This document shows positions 39,378-47,347 of a DNA stretch of 52,962 nt, piece by piece. A model generated the notes under the pieces. It searched no databases and had not been told where the DNA came from. It saw nothing but the letters and a program-made list of their open reading frames with translations. The position numbers and the translations under genes were made by a program. Each line of letters begins with the position of its first letter. Position 1 is the first letter of the stretch. The stretch comes from Nitrospira sp. (GTDB taxonomy: Bacteria; Nitrospirota; Nitrospiria; Nitrospirales; Nitrospiraceae), in assembly GCA_024330925.1 (NCBI GenBank), contig JANDJK010000008.1, forward strand, positions 1 to 52,962, in the 5' to 3' direction.

Positions 39378-40280
39378 ATGATAAAGACTGTGAAAATGGT
39401 TGGTCGGATGCGAGGCTTGGCTCAAGCGGCACATTCCAGCGGAAAGAGCGCTTTGGTTGCCCAGCAAGGATCAGCCGCCCCCAATAGGCTCGACTCTGTC
39501 TTTGATCGGCTGAAAGCCGAAAACAAAAAGGCGTTAATCATCTATCTGATGGCTGGAGATCCCACCCTCGATGACACGAAACGGTTGGTGTTGGCGTTGG
39601 AAGGAGCAGGTGCTGACATCATCGAACTGGGGGTGCCGTTTTCTGACCCCATTGCCGATGGACCGGTCATCCAACGAGCGGCTCAGCGGGCACTGGCTAA
39701 TGGTGTGTCGCTACGTGCAATCTTGGCCATGGTCAAATCCCTTCGTCTGCGTACGAAGATCCCGATCGTGTTGATGCTCTATTACAACTCCGTGTGCGCT
39801 ATGGGTTACGAAACCTTCTGCCAAGCGGCCAAAGACGCTGGTGTTGACGGCGTCATTGTGCCGGATATGCCGCCAGATGAAGCGGGGCCGCTTAAGGGAC
39901 CGGCGGAAGAAGCAGGATTACGGTTGATTTTCTTGCTGGCGCCGACTAGTACCGCCGCGCGGCGGGCATTTGTCGCGCGCCGCTCCCGAGGTTTTTTGTA
40001 TTATGTGTCGCTGACAGGCATTACGGGCGCGAAGCTGACCGACATCGCTGATGTTGGCCAGAAAGTGGAAAAGATCAAAAAAATCGCCCGTGCCCCGATC
40101 GCCGTTGGCTTTGGCGTGGCGACGCCGGAGGACGCAGCGCGGGTGTCACAATTTGCTGATGGAGTGATTGTTGGTTCGGCGGTCGTGCGGCGGATTGAGG
40201 AATGTTGCCATGCTCCTGACATGGTGGAACAGGTGGCAGAGTTCGTCACCTCTCTCAAAACGGCGATGACACAGAAGTAG
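39378..40280 (+). CDS. trpA: Tryptophan synthase alpha chain with N-terminal extension
   Basis: Cleaves indole-glycerol phosphate and channels indole to TrpB. The TIM-barrel core carries IELGVPFSDPIADGP with the catalytic Glu and Asp, LMLYYN, DGVIVPDMPP and GFGVATPEDA. The family start (RLDSVFDRLKAENKKALI) is preceded by ~38 extra residues rich in Ala/Ser/Lys, absent from typical TrpA. GGAG six bases upstream supports ATG 39378; ATG 39375 and GTG 39366 are alternatives. No better internal start was found. It is the last gene of the trp set. Confidence 0.94.
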   Translation: MIKTVKMVGRMRGLAQAAHSSGKSALVAQQGSAAPNRLDSVFDRLKAENKKALIIYLMAGDPTLDDTKRLVLALEGAGADIIELGVPFSDPIADGPVIQRAAQRALANGVSLRAILAMVKSLRLRTKIPIVLMLYYNSVCAMGYETFCQAAKDAGVDGVIVPDMPPDEAGPLKGPAEEAGLRLIFLLAPTSTAARRAFVARRSRGFLYYVSLTGITGAKLTDIADVGQKVEKIKKIARAPIAVGFGVATPEDAARVSQFADGVIVGSAVVRRIEECCHAPDMVEQVAEFVTSLKTAMTQK

Positions 40281-40558
40281 TAACCGTGCGCAGTGGCTTG
40301 TGCAAGGGGGATTGGGTGTGAGCGAAGAAGGTTGCGGGGGCTGTTCGAGTGCATTGTCCCGCCAGTGGGTGTATCGTTGTTCTTAGAAAGATCCAAACAG
40401 GACGGGAAGCACGGCGCATATCTCCTGTGAGGATCTGCACCGTGTTCTGATCGGGTGAGGGATGCCTCGGCACGGAGAAGGTGAATGGCCTATCCATTTT
40501 TCAGTCAACGTCAGGGCTCCCATTCCTTGTGGTAGGAAGTCCTCTTCGATTTTTATGA

Positions 40559-40675
40559 GGAACAACGAGGATCCATTGGGTGCTCAGCACTGTCGATGTG
40601 GTGCCGGTTCCGGCGGCTGTGTCTCTGTTCGGGGCTGGGCTCGCAGGACTAGCTGGCTTTGCTCGATGGCGGTGA
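40559..40675 (+). pseudogene. Orphan PEP-CTERM sorting tail
   Basis: This frame encodes VDVVPVPAAVSLFGAGLAGL followed by AGFARWR and a stop. It is the complete tripartite PEP-CTERM signal: a V-P-x-P-A-A motif, a hydrophobic helix and a basic end. In intact proteins the tail is cut by exosortase and anchors or exports the protein. Here the frame is closed by TGA at 40556-40558, only ~15 codons upstream of the motif, with no start or exported domain. The upstream bases (40281-40555) show no signal peptide in any frame. The remnant suggests a deleted or heavily decayed exported gene between trpA and the lipoprotein cluster. Confidence 0.6.
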
Positions 40676-40743
40676 GCCGAGGCGCCGGCTGAGTCTTAAG
40701 CATGTGGCGGGATGATCGGGGCCTGGCCAATGATCGGCAGGTG

Positions 40744-40784
40744 ACCCTCGCCCCCTTGAGGGGCGAGCCTTAGGGGGCGAGGGT
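40744..40784. repeat. GC-rich nested inverted repeat
   Basis: ACCCTCGCCCCC (40744-40755) is exactly complementary to GGGGGCGAGGGT (40773-40784). Inside, CTCGCCCC and GGGGCGAG form an alternative 8-base stem with loop CTTGA, so two mutually exclusive hairpins are possible. It may be a dispersed intergenic repeat or a bidirectional terminator between trpA and the minus-strand cluster. There is no T run. Confidence 0.55.
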
Positions 40785-40806
40785 AAGACAAACGACGACT
40801 TACTTT

Positions 40807-41433
40807 CTACGATCTCGGCTGGGGCGGCATGTAGGAGATCATCTCTACCGCTAGATCCTTGGCGATGTCCTTGAGATTGGGCCGGAAGAACATGTAGCTT
40901 TTCGAGCGTTCATGGCGCGCTTTCCAAACCGTGGTGCCGTTGGTGGCGTCCACGAGGCGCAAGCTCAGCCCCACGCGTCCTACGTTATCGCCTTCCTTGC
41001 GGACGTATTCCCACGAGTTGACTCGTACGACGAGGAACGAATCCACGTTGAGCGCCTTGCCTAGTGCGATGGCTGATTCTTTGTCCGATTGACCGGTCAT
41101 TTCCAGGCGGGAGAAATAAAACACCAACGAATCGAACGCGTCTTTCGATCCTTGAAACACGTCGGTCACGCTTTCGGGCGAGACGACCCGTTCGATGTGA
41201 CCGACCTTTCTTAATGCATAGGCCAGGACTTCTTGAATATCCTCCCGCGCGCCGTCGTACTGGCTTGACATCGGCGGCAATACGGCGATGGCCTGCGGCC
41301 GAAACACCTTGGCTCCTGGGCCTTCCCACATTTCCTGGAGCCCCCCACAGCTTGTCATAAGGAAGAGAAGTGAAAAGATGGCTCCTAATCTCATCCGTGT
41401 CAGGCTCATGTTCATTACAGTGATGGTCTTCAT
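40807..41433 (-). CDS. Putative lipoprotein, DUF799/GNA1162-like
   Basis: A protein of ~208 residues whose signal ends FLMTSC (lipobox Cys). The mature part has AIAVLPPMSSQYDG and VDSFLVVRVNSWEY, then LRLVDATNGTTVWKARH. This pattern resembles outer-membrane lipoproteins of the DUF799/GNA1162 or LpoB/CsgG-like fold; the match is tentative. Start is uncertain among ATG 41433, 41415 and 41409. Last gene of the minus-strand cluster, starting next to the stop of the barrel-protein gene, so probably co-expressed. Confidence 0.6.
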   Translation of the reverse strand: MKTITVMNMSLTRMRLGAIFSLLFLMTSCGGLQEMWEGPGAKVFRPQAIAVLPPMSSQYDGAREDIQEVLAYALRKVGHIERVVSPESVTDVFQGSKDAFDSLVFYFSRLEMTGQSDKESAIALGKALNVDSFLVVRVNSWEYVRKEGDNVGRVGLSLRLVDATNGTTVWKARHERSKSYMFFRPNLKDIAKDLAVEMISYMPPQPRS

Positions 41434-41453
41434 AGTGTTGTCAGTATAGCACG

Positions 41454-42611
41454 TCAAAACGTCGCGGAGATGGAGGCGGAGACAAGCGCGCCCTGTTCAC
41501 GGAAGTCATAACCGCCTGCTGCGTCGGCGCGTAAGAAGAACAGTCGCATTCCCAAGCCTGCCGTCGGAATGAACGGCGTGGTGGCATCTTCTAGGTTTTT
41601 AAACGTTCCAATCCGCAGCGAGAGAAATTCCGTCAGGAATGTTTGTTCAGCCCCCAAGCTCATAATCCGGCTTTTGATGCCGGGCAACAGCGTCTTGTTG
41701 GCCGTGAGGTCGATATCCGCCGTTAGGGTCAAGGTGGACCAGGGGTTCAACGCCACGCCGCCGCGGACCTGCGGATCCAGTTTGATCTTGCCCCCGCCGG
41801 CATCGTCGAAGGTCGGAGAATTGATGTCCTTGGCTACGATACCGACCCGAATCCATGAAGCAGGTTTGTACAGGGCGCCGAGGTCGATGCCATAGGTCGT
41901 CGAGATCGTCGGCTTGCCGAAGCGATTGCTGATTGTCACGCCGTTGCCGCCTTGGAGATCAACGAAGCCTGAGTAGGAGGCGCCTTGAATGACTTTCGCC
42001 GTGATGCCGACGGCAAACGTTTTGTCCGAAAAGGCGTAGCCGTAAGAAAAGGCCAGTTGCCTGGCTTCGAGCCCGCGCAAGGCCATACGGCCCCTGAGTG
42101 TGATCGGATCGACGGGTTGGCTGATGTAGCCACCGCCAGTCGCAACGTCCGAGACGTTGACGCCGAACGCATGTCGCTCCCAGTGTCCTTTAAAATATAA
42201 GCCAGCCGAGCCGGCGATTGACAAGGTTGCGCCTGGTTGATTTAAGCGAGTCGCAATGTCCCTGGCCCGAGCTGCTGCTGACGGGTCAGAGGCGGAAAAA
42301 TTCTCTAGATCCCGAAGGGCCTCTCCTAGTCCTCGCCGGTCGATAGCGAGGCCCAAACCTTGGGCGCGAAGGTCGAGGCTCTGGATCATGGCCAGGCCGG
42401 CCGGGTTCCAATAGGTAGCGAGGGCATCCGTCGTTACCGCGACACCAGCGCCACCCATACCGGTTGCTCGCGGGCCGACAAAGACAAATTCCACCGCTTC
42501 CGTACTGGCTGGTGCTCCGAGCAAGACACCAAGCAGGGAGCAGAGCAGCAGTGAAGAGAGGGATCTTGTCGAACTATTGGAGGTTATCCTGTCAAAGACC
42601 TGTTCTGCCAT
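41454..42611 (-). CDS. Outer-membrane beta-barrel protein, TraF/PorV-like
   Basis: A 385-residue protein with a signal peptide (SLLLCSLLGVLLGAPASTEA). The mature start EFVFVGPRATGMGGAGVAVTTDALATYWNPAGLA is characteristic of the conjugal-transfer-TraF-like and PorV/FadL-related barrels. Alternating amphipathic strands follow, ending SASISATF with a terminal Phe as in outer-membrane proteins. The role is unknown; despite the family name nothing suggests conjugation here. It lies 25 bases after lolD. Confidence 0.75.
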   Translation of the reverse strand: MAEQVFDRITSNSSTRSLSSLLLCSLLGVLLGAPASTEAVEFVFVGPRATGMGGAGVAVTTDALATYWNPAGLAMIQSLDLRAQGLGLAIDRRGLGEALRDLENFSASDPSAAARARDIATRLNQPGATLSIAGSAGLYFKGHWERHAFGVNVSDVATGGGYISQPVDPITLRGRMALRGLEARQLAFSYGYAFSDKTFAVGITAKVIQGASYSGFVDLQGGNGVTISNRFGKPTISTTYGIDLGALYKPASWIRVGIVAKDINSPTFDDAGGGKIKLDPQVRGGVALNPWSTLTLTADIDLTANKTLLPGIKSRIMSLGAEQTFLTEFLSLRIGTFKNLEDATTPFIPTAGLGMRLFFLRADAAGGYDFREQGALVSASISATF

Positions 42612-42636
42612 AATGGTCTGAAATGGTGAATCAATA

Positions 42637-43299
42637 TCAGATAATCATTCCGTCCTGCATGTGAATGATCCGATCTGCTTGCGCCGATAGTTTGTCGTTG
42701 TGCGTGACGATGACGAATGTGGTGCCCTGCGTTTTATTTAAGTCCCGTATGAGTCGAAACAGCGCATCGCCGGTGTGGGAGTCCAGGTTACCAGTGGGCT
42801 CGTCAGCGAGGACGACGTCTGGTTTCTGCATCAACGCCCGTGCGATGGCCACCCGTTGTTGCTCGCCGCCCGACAGTTCGCCCGGTTTGTGGTGGAGCCG
42901 ATGACCCAGGCCCATCGTCTCGAGCAAAGCCTTGGCATCGGCCTGGACAGAGGTCGCATTGCGCCGCTGGACGAGGGCTGGCATGCAGGCGTTTTCGAGA
43001 GCGGTGAATTCTGGCAATAGATGATGGAATTGAAAGACAAAGCCGATCCGTTTGTTGCGAAAGTCTGCCTGCTGGGTCTCGGACAGTTGAAAAAGATCTA
43101 TTCCATCAAACGTGACGGTGCCGTGGCTTGGTCTATCAAGGGTGCCGATGATGTGCAGCAAGGTGCTTTTGCCAGCTCCAGAGGCACCCACGATCGCGAT
43201 GAGCTCGCCTCGGCGAATTTCTAGATTGATCCCTTTGAGTACTGGCAGTTCAGACGAGCCGATGGGGAACGATTTGTACAGGTTGATGACCTTGATCAT
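42637..43299 (-). CDS. lolD: Lipoprotein-releasing ABC transporter ATPase
   Basis: ATPase of the LolCDE complex, which extracts outer-membrane-destined lipoproteins from the inner membrane and hands them to LolA. A 220-residue protein: Walker A GASGAGKST at 38-46, signature LSGGEQQ at 142-148, Walker B with VVLADEPTG at 162-170. FQFHHLLPEFTALEN after the Q loop is the LolD-specific sequence. Its ATG overlaps the stop of the permease gene by four bases. Confidence 0.95.
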   Translation of the reverse strand: MIKVINLYKSFPIGSSELPVLKGINLEIRRGELIAIVGASGAGKSTLLHIIGTLDRPSHGTVTFDGIDLFQLSETQQADFRNKRIGFVFQFHHLLPEFTALENACMPALVQRRNATSVQADAKALLETMGLGHRLHHKPGELSGGEQQRVAIARALMQKPDVVLADEPTGNLDSHTGDALFRLIRDLNKTQGTTFVIVTHNDKLSAQADRIIHMQDGMII

Positions 43300-44573
43300 T
43301 CGTATCGCAGAGCTGTGACTGGTTCAAGCTTGGCTGCTTGATTGGCCGGATGCACGGTGGCGGCAAAGCTGATCAGGATGGCAGATCCCGCCACCAGCAA
43401 GACGTCCTCGGCCAACACGTGCACAGGAATTTTCGAGATGTAATAGACCGTGGGGTCAAACGTCCAAAATGTTTGGATGAGCCACAAGAAGGTATAGCCC
43501 AGAGGGATACCGATGGCCGTACCGGCAAGTCCGATGATCAGGCCATTCAGCATGAAAATGCGCCGGATACTACGTCTGGTGGCGCCCATGGCCTTGAGGA
43601 TCGCGATCTCTTTCTGCTTTTCCGTGACGATCATCGTGAGCGTACTCACGATATTAAACGAGGCGACGATCGTAATCAGAACCAGCAAGAGAAACATCAT
43701 CGTCTTTTCCAGCTTGAGAGCGGAGAAGAGATTACGGTTCATCTGCATCCAGTCCCGCGCACCGTGGCTGAAGCCCAACTCCCGCTCGATCGCACGGGCG
43801 ATGTTGTCGGCGTGGAATACATCTGCGACCTTGACTTCGATGCCGGACACGGTGTCGCCCATATTGAAGAACTTCTGTGCTTCCCCCAGTTCGATATAGG
43901 CGAGCGAGGTGTCATACTCATACATACCGGATTGAAACAGGCCCACGACGGCGAAGGAACGGATCTTTGGTACCATTCCCAGGGTGCTGATTGGACCGCC
44001 CGGAGACACGACATTCACGGTGTCTCCCGGAAAGACACCGAGCCGCAGGGCGAGTTCTTTTCCGAGAATAATGCCGGGCCGTTCGATCACGGTTGGTTCA
44101 CCGACGTGGTTGTCGGTGGGCGGTTGTCGAACCTGGACTGGCTTGCCCAAGTCGGTTAGCTGGCCGGCGGTCATATTGTGCGCCAATTCAGTAACACGGG
44201 CTTCGTGGTGAGGGTCGATCCCCCGCAGGATGATGCCCTGCACGGCTGATTGAGAGGTGAGTAGGACTTGCCGCAGGACAAAGGGGGTTGCTGCTATGAC
44301 CTCTGGCACCGACTCGATGCGTGTGATGAGCGAATGGTAGTCGCTCATGTTGTCGCTCATTCGTTCTTGCACGATGATATGGGCGGTGGTGCCGAGGATC
44401 TTGGCCTGAATGTCTTCCTTGAATCCTGTCATGATGCCGACCGTGCCAATCAAAGCGGCCACGCCCAGCGTGATACCGGCAATCGATACGAATGTGTTGA
44501 GCGAAATCGTCCGATTGCGACGCTTCGCGCGCAGGTAGCGAAGACCGATGAGGATCTCGTAGGGAAGGCTCAC
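43296..44573 (-). CDS. lolC: Lipoprotein-releasing system permease LolC/LolE
   Basis: The 425-residue inner-membrane permease has a first span after RYLRAKRRNRTISLNTFVSIAGI, a large periplasmic MacB/FtsX-like domain (about 45-260) and three C-terminal spans around 280-415. This is the LolC/E topology. A single permease gene is present, so a homodimer (LolF-like) is possible instead of LolC plus LolE. It overlaps lysS upstream and lolD downstream by four bases each, an obvious operon. Confidence 0.92.
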   Translation of the reverse strand: MSLPYEILIGLRYLRAKRRNRTISLNTFVSIAGITLGVAALIGTVGIMTGFKEDIQAKILGTTAHIIVQERMSDNMSDYHSLITRIESVPEVIAATPFVLRQVLLTSQSAVQGIILRGIDPHHEARVTELAHNMTAGQLTDLGKPVQVRQPPTDNHVGEPTVIERPGIILGKELALRLGVFPGDTVNVVSPGGPISTLGMVPKIRSFAVVGLFQSGMYEYDTSLAYIELGEAQKFFNMGDTVSGIEVKVADVFHADNIARAIERELGFSHGARDWMQMNRNLFSALKLEKTMMFLLLVLITIVASFNIVSTLTMIVTEKQKEIAILKAMGATRRSIRRIFMLNGLIIGLAGTAIGIPLGYTFLWLIQTFWTFDPTVYYISKIPVHVLAEDVLLVAGSAILISFAATVHPANQAAKLEPVTALRYE

Positions 44574-46060
44574 GACTGCTTCTCCGGCCTCAGTTGGGGA
44601 AACAAGACGACATCTCGAATGGATGGTTGATTGGTGAACAGCATAATCAGACGATCGATGCCAATTCCTTCACCGGCAGTTGGTGGCATGCCGAATTCCA
44701 AAGCACGGAGGAAATCCTCATCAATCCGATGGGCATCCTCATCACCAGCGTTGCGTTGAGCGGCCTGCTGTTCAAACCGTTCCCGCTGATCCAGGGGGTC
44801 GTTGAGCTCTGAGAAAGCGTTGGCGATCTCTCGGCCAGCGATGTAGAGTTCAAAGCGCTCGGTGAGAGATGGGTCGGCATCTTTGCGTCGGGCTAGGGGA
44901 GAAATCTCAATTGGATAATCGGTAATGAAGGTGGGCTGTTGGAGGTTCGGCTCGACGGTTTCTTCGAAGAGATCGTTCACAATTTTAAACAGCGGAGCCT
45001 GAGGATCGACCGGCACCTTGAGCCGCTGGGCGGCTGCCAGCACCTCAGCTCGATTCTGAAGGATGGACGGATCAAGGCCGTTCACTTCGCACAGGGCTTG
45101 ACGGTATGACCAACGTCTCCAGGGCGGTGTCAAGTCGATGGTCGTGCCTTGGTAATTGATGATGGATGTTCCTAAGATAGCTTGGGCAATGGAGGAAAGC
45201 ATTTCTTCCGTTAGTGCGATCAGGTCCTGATAATCCGCATAGGCGACGTAAAACTCGAGCATCGTGAATTCGGGATTGTGGATCGTTGAGATACCTTCGT
45301 TGCGAAAGTTGCGATTGATCTCGAACACTCGCCGGAATCCGCCTACGATGAGGCGCTTCAAGTATAGTTCAGGTGCAATCCGTAGGTAGAGGTCAATGTT
45401 GAGAGCATTGTGGTGGGTGACGAACGGTTTGGCCGTTGCGCCGCCCGGGATGGGATGCATCATCGGCGTTTCAACTTCCAGGAATCCTCGTTCAACGAGA
45501 AAAGAGCGAATGGCAGCGATGACCCGACTTCTGGTCACGAAGATCTGGTGGATGTGGGGGTTGGCGATGAGATCTACATACCGTTGTCGGTAGCGCGTCT
45601 CGACATCGGTGAGGCCATGCCACTTTTCGGGGAGCGGGCGAAGCGCCTTGCTGAGAAACGTTAACCGGTGGACCTCGATCGTCAACTCATTGGTTTTGGT
45701 GCGAAACAATATGCCGGAGACGCCGATCCAATCGCCCAAATCAAGCTGATCCATAATCAACGAGGCCTGCTCCGTCAGCAGATCCTTTTTAAGATAGGTT
45801 TGGAGCCGGTCAGCGCCGTCCTGCAACACGGCGAAGCAAGCCTTGCCAAAGCGGCGAAGAGCGACGATCCGTCCCGCGATCGTACACGAGATGCGTTCCT
45901 GTTCAAGATGCTCTTTGGACTTCTGGCCGTGTAGTTGGACAAGATGACTGACCCGGTCCTTAACCTCGAAACGACCGCCGTAGGGCTGTACCCCCGCCCG
46001 GCGAAGGTACTCGAGTTTCTTGATCCGTTGCTGTCGTTGCTCGTGCAGTTCATCCATCAT
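44570..46060 (-). CDS. lysS: Lysyl-tRNA synthetase, class II
   Basis: Charges tRNA-Lys with lysine. The 496-residue protein has the N-terminal OB anticodon-binding domain (about 55-150), motif 2 FRNEGISTIHNPEFTMLE and motif 3 GMPPTAGEGIGIDRLIML near the C-terminus. Length is standard for class II LysRS. Two adjacent ATGs (46060, 46057) are possible starts. It sits between prfB (113-base gap) and the lol permease gene (4-base overlap). Confidence 0.97.
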   Translation of the reverse strand: MMDELHEQRQQRIKKLEYLRRAGVQPYGGRFEVKDRVSHLVQLHGQKSKEHLEQERISCTIAGRIVALRRFGKACFAVLQDGADRLQTYLKKDLLTEQASLIMDQLDLGDWIGVSGILFRTKTNELTIEVHRLTFLSKALRPLPEKWHGLTDVETRYRQRYVDLIANPHIHQIFVTRSRVIAAIRSFLVERGFLEVETPMMHPIPGGATAKPFVTHHNALNIDLYLRIAPELYLKRLIVGGFRRVFEINRNFRNEGISTIHNPEFTMLEFYVAYADYQDLIALTEEMLSSIAQAILGTSIINYQGTTIDLTPPWRRWSYRQALCEVNGLDPSILQNRAEVLAAAQRLKVPVDPQAPLFKIVNDLFEETVEPNLQQPTFITDYPIEISPLARRKDADPSLTERFELYIAGREIANAFSELNDPLDQRERFEQQAAQRNAGDEDAHRIDEDFLRALEFGMPPTAGEGIGIDRLIMLFTNQPSIRDVVLFPQLRPEKQS

Positions 46061-46173
46061 GGCTTACGTATGGTATCACAGTCTGTCAGTTCAGCCACTG
46101 ATGTGACTCCAGCGGCTTGGCCTGCTTCACACGACAGGCGATCGGAGCGGCTTGGTTCCTCAGAGCTGGGTGA

Positions 46174-47323
46174 TTATAGATCGTGGCTCGATTGCCCAGC
46201 AGTCGGCAGCGGTTCGCTTCCCTTTGCGAGTTGTTTTTTTAAATAGGCTTCAATGAACCCGTCGAGATCGCCGTCCATGACGGACAACACATCGCCGGTT
46301 TCGTAACCGGTCCGATGGTCCTTAACCATCTGATAGGGCTGGAACACATAGGATCGAATCTGGTTCCCCCAGGCGATGTCTTTTTTTTCACCGACGATTG
46401 CGTTGAATTCCGCCTCTTTTTTCTGGCGCTCCAATTCGAAGAGGCGAGCTTTCAAAATCTTCATCGCTCCGTTTCGGTTCTGAAGCTGCGACCGTTCGTT
46501 CTGGCACTGCACGACGATGCCGGTCGGCAGGTGGGTGATGCGGACGGCTGTTTCGACTTTGTTGACATTTTGTCCCCCTGCGCCTCCCGAGCGGAACGTG
46601 TCGATTCGCAGGTCTTTTTCCTCAATCGTAATCTCGATGTCCTCGCTGAGCTCGGGATACACAAACACCGAAGCGAAGGACGTATGACGGCGTTTGTTGG
46701 CGTCGAAAGGGGAGATTCGGACTAGACGATGAACGCCTGCTTCTGCCTTTAAATAACCATAGGCATAGGGGCCGGTGATTGACAGGGTTGCGCTTTTAAT
46801 GCCGGCTTCCTCGCCGGGGAGAAGGTCTAGCGTTTCCACCTTGAATTGTTTGGCTTCGGCCCATCGCACGTACATGCGCAACAACATCTGAGCCCAGTCC
46901 TGGGATTCGGTCCCCCCTGCGCCCGGATGGATCTCAAGCAAGGCGTTGTTGGGATCCAGTTCACCGGCGAGCAGTGTCTCTAGCCGTAAGGTGGTGACAC
47001 GAGCCTCCAACTGATTCAACTCTGTGCGCAACTCTTGCTCAAGACTCGCATCACCGCTTTCCGTGGTCAATTCGAGCAGGGCGTTCACATCTGCCAGCTT
47101 GGTTTCGATGTCACGCCACGTGTTCAGTTCGCGTTCGATGATTGATTTTTTCCGGCTGACAGTGGCGGCTTTGCGAGGGTCATTCCAGAAACCAGCCTCA
47201 CTCATGCGAGCTTCAAGTTCTTGTAAGTCAGCGGTCATGCGGGCGAGGTCAAAGATGCCCCCGTAATTCGGCGATTTGTTCCCCTACGGTCCGTGCTCGC
47301 ATGTGAAATTCGTCAAGCAGCAT
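46174..47323 (-). CDS. prfB: Peptide chain release factor 2, programmed +1 frameshift
   Basis: Terminates translation at UGA and UAA. Frame 0 starts at ATG 47323 ([13 protein letters not shown]...) and reads 24 codons to CTT, then meets in-frame TGA (47251-47249). Skipping one base continues as D-L-A-R-M into the long frame ending at 46174, giving ~382 residues. The anticodon-mimic SPF is at about 204-206 and GGQ (peptide release) at about 249-251, close to E. coli numbering. The ATG follows the lnt stop by 24 bases. Annotating only the long frame (from 47238) would lose the true N-terminus. Confidence 0.96.
47248..47263 (-). promoter_or_regulatory. RF2 autoregulatory +1 frameshift site
   Basis: Minus-strand sequence CGGGGGCATCTTTGAC has an internal Shine-Dalgarno-like GGGGG three bases before the slippery CTT codon, then TGA-C, the same layout as in E. 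coli prfB. When RF2 is scarce the ribosome stalls at TGA and shifts +1, making more RF2. Confidence 0.93.
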
Positions 47324-47347
47324 GGTCTGTGGTCCTTTCAGAAGCGA

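Noticed and set aside
43338..44159. Plus-strand open frame of 273 codons
   Set aside because: Antisense to the lol permease gene; composition rich in His, Asp, Gly and Arg, no recognisable domain.
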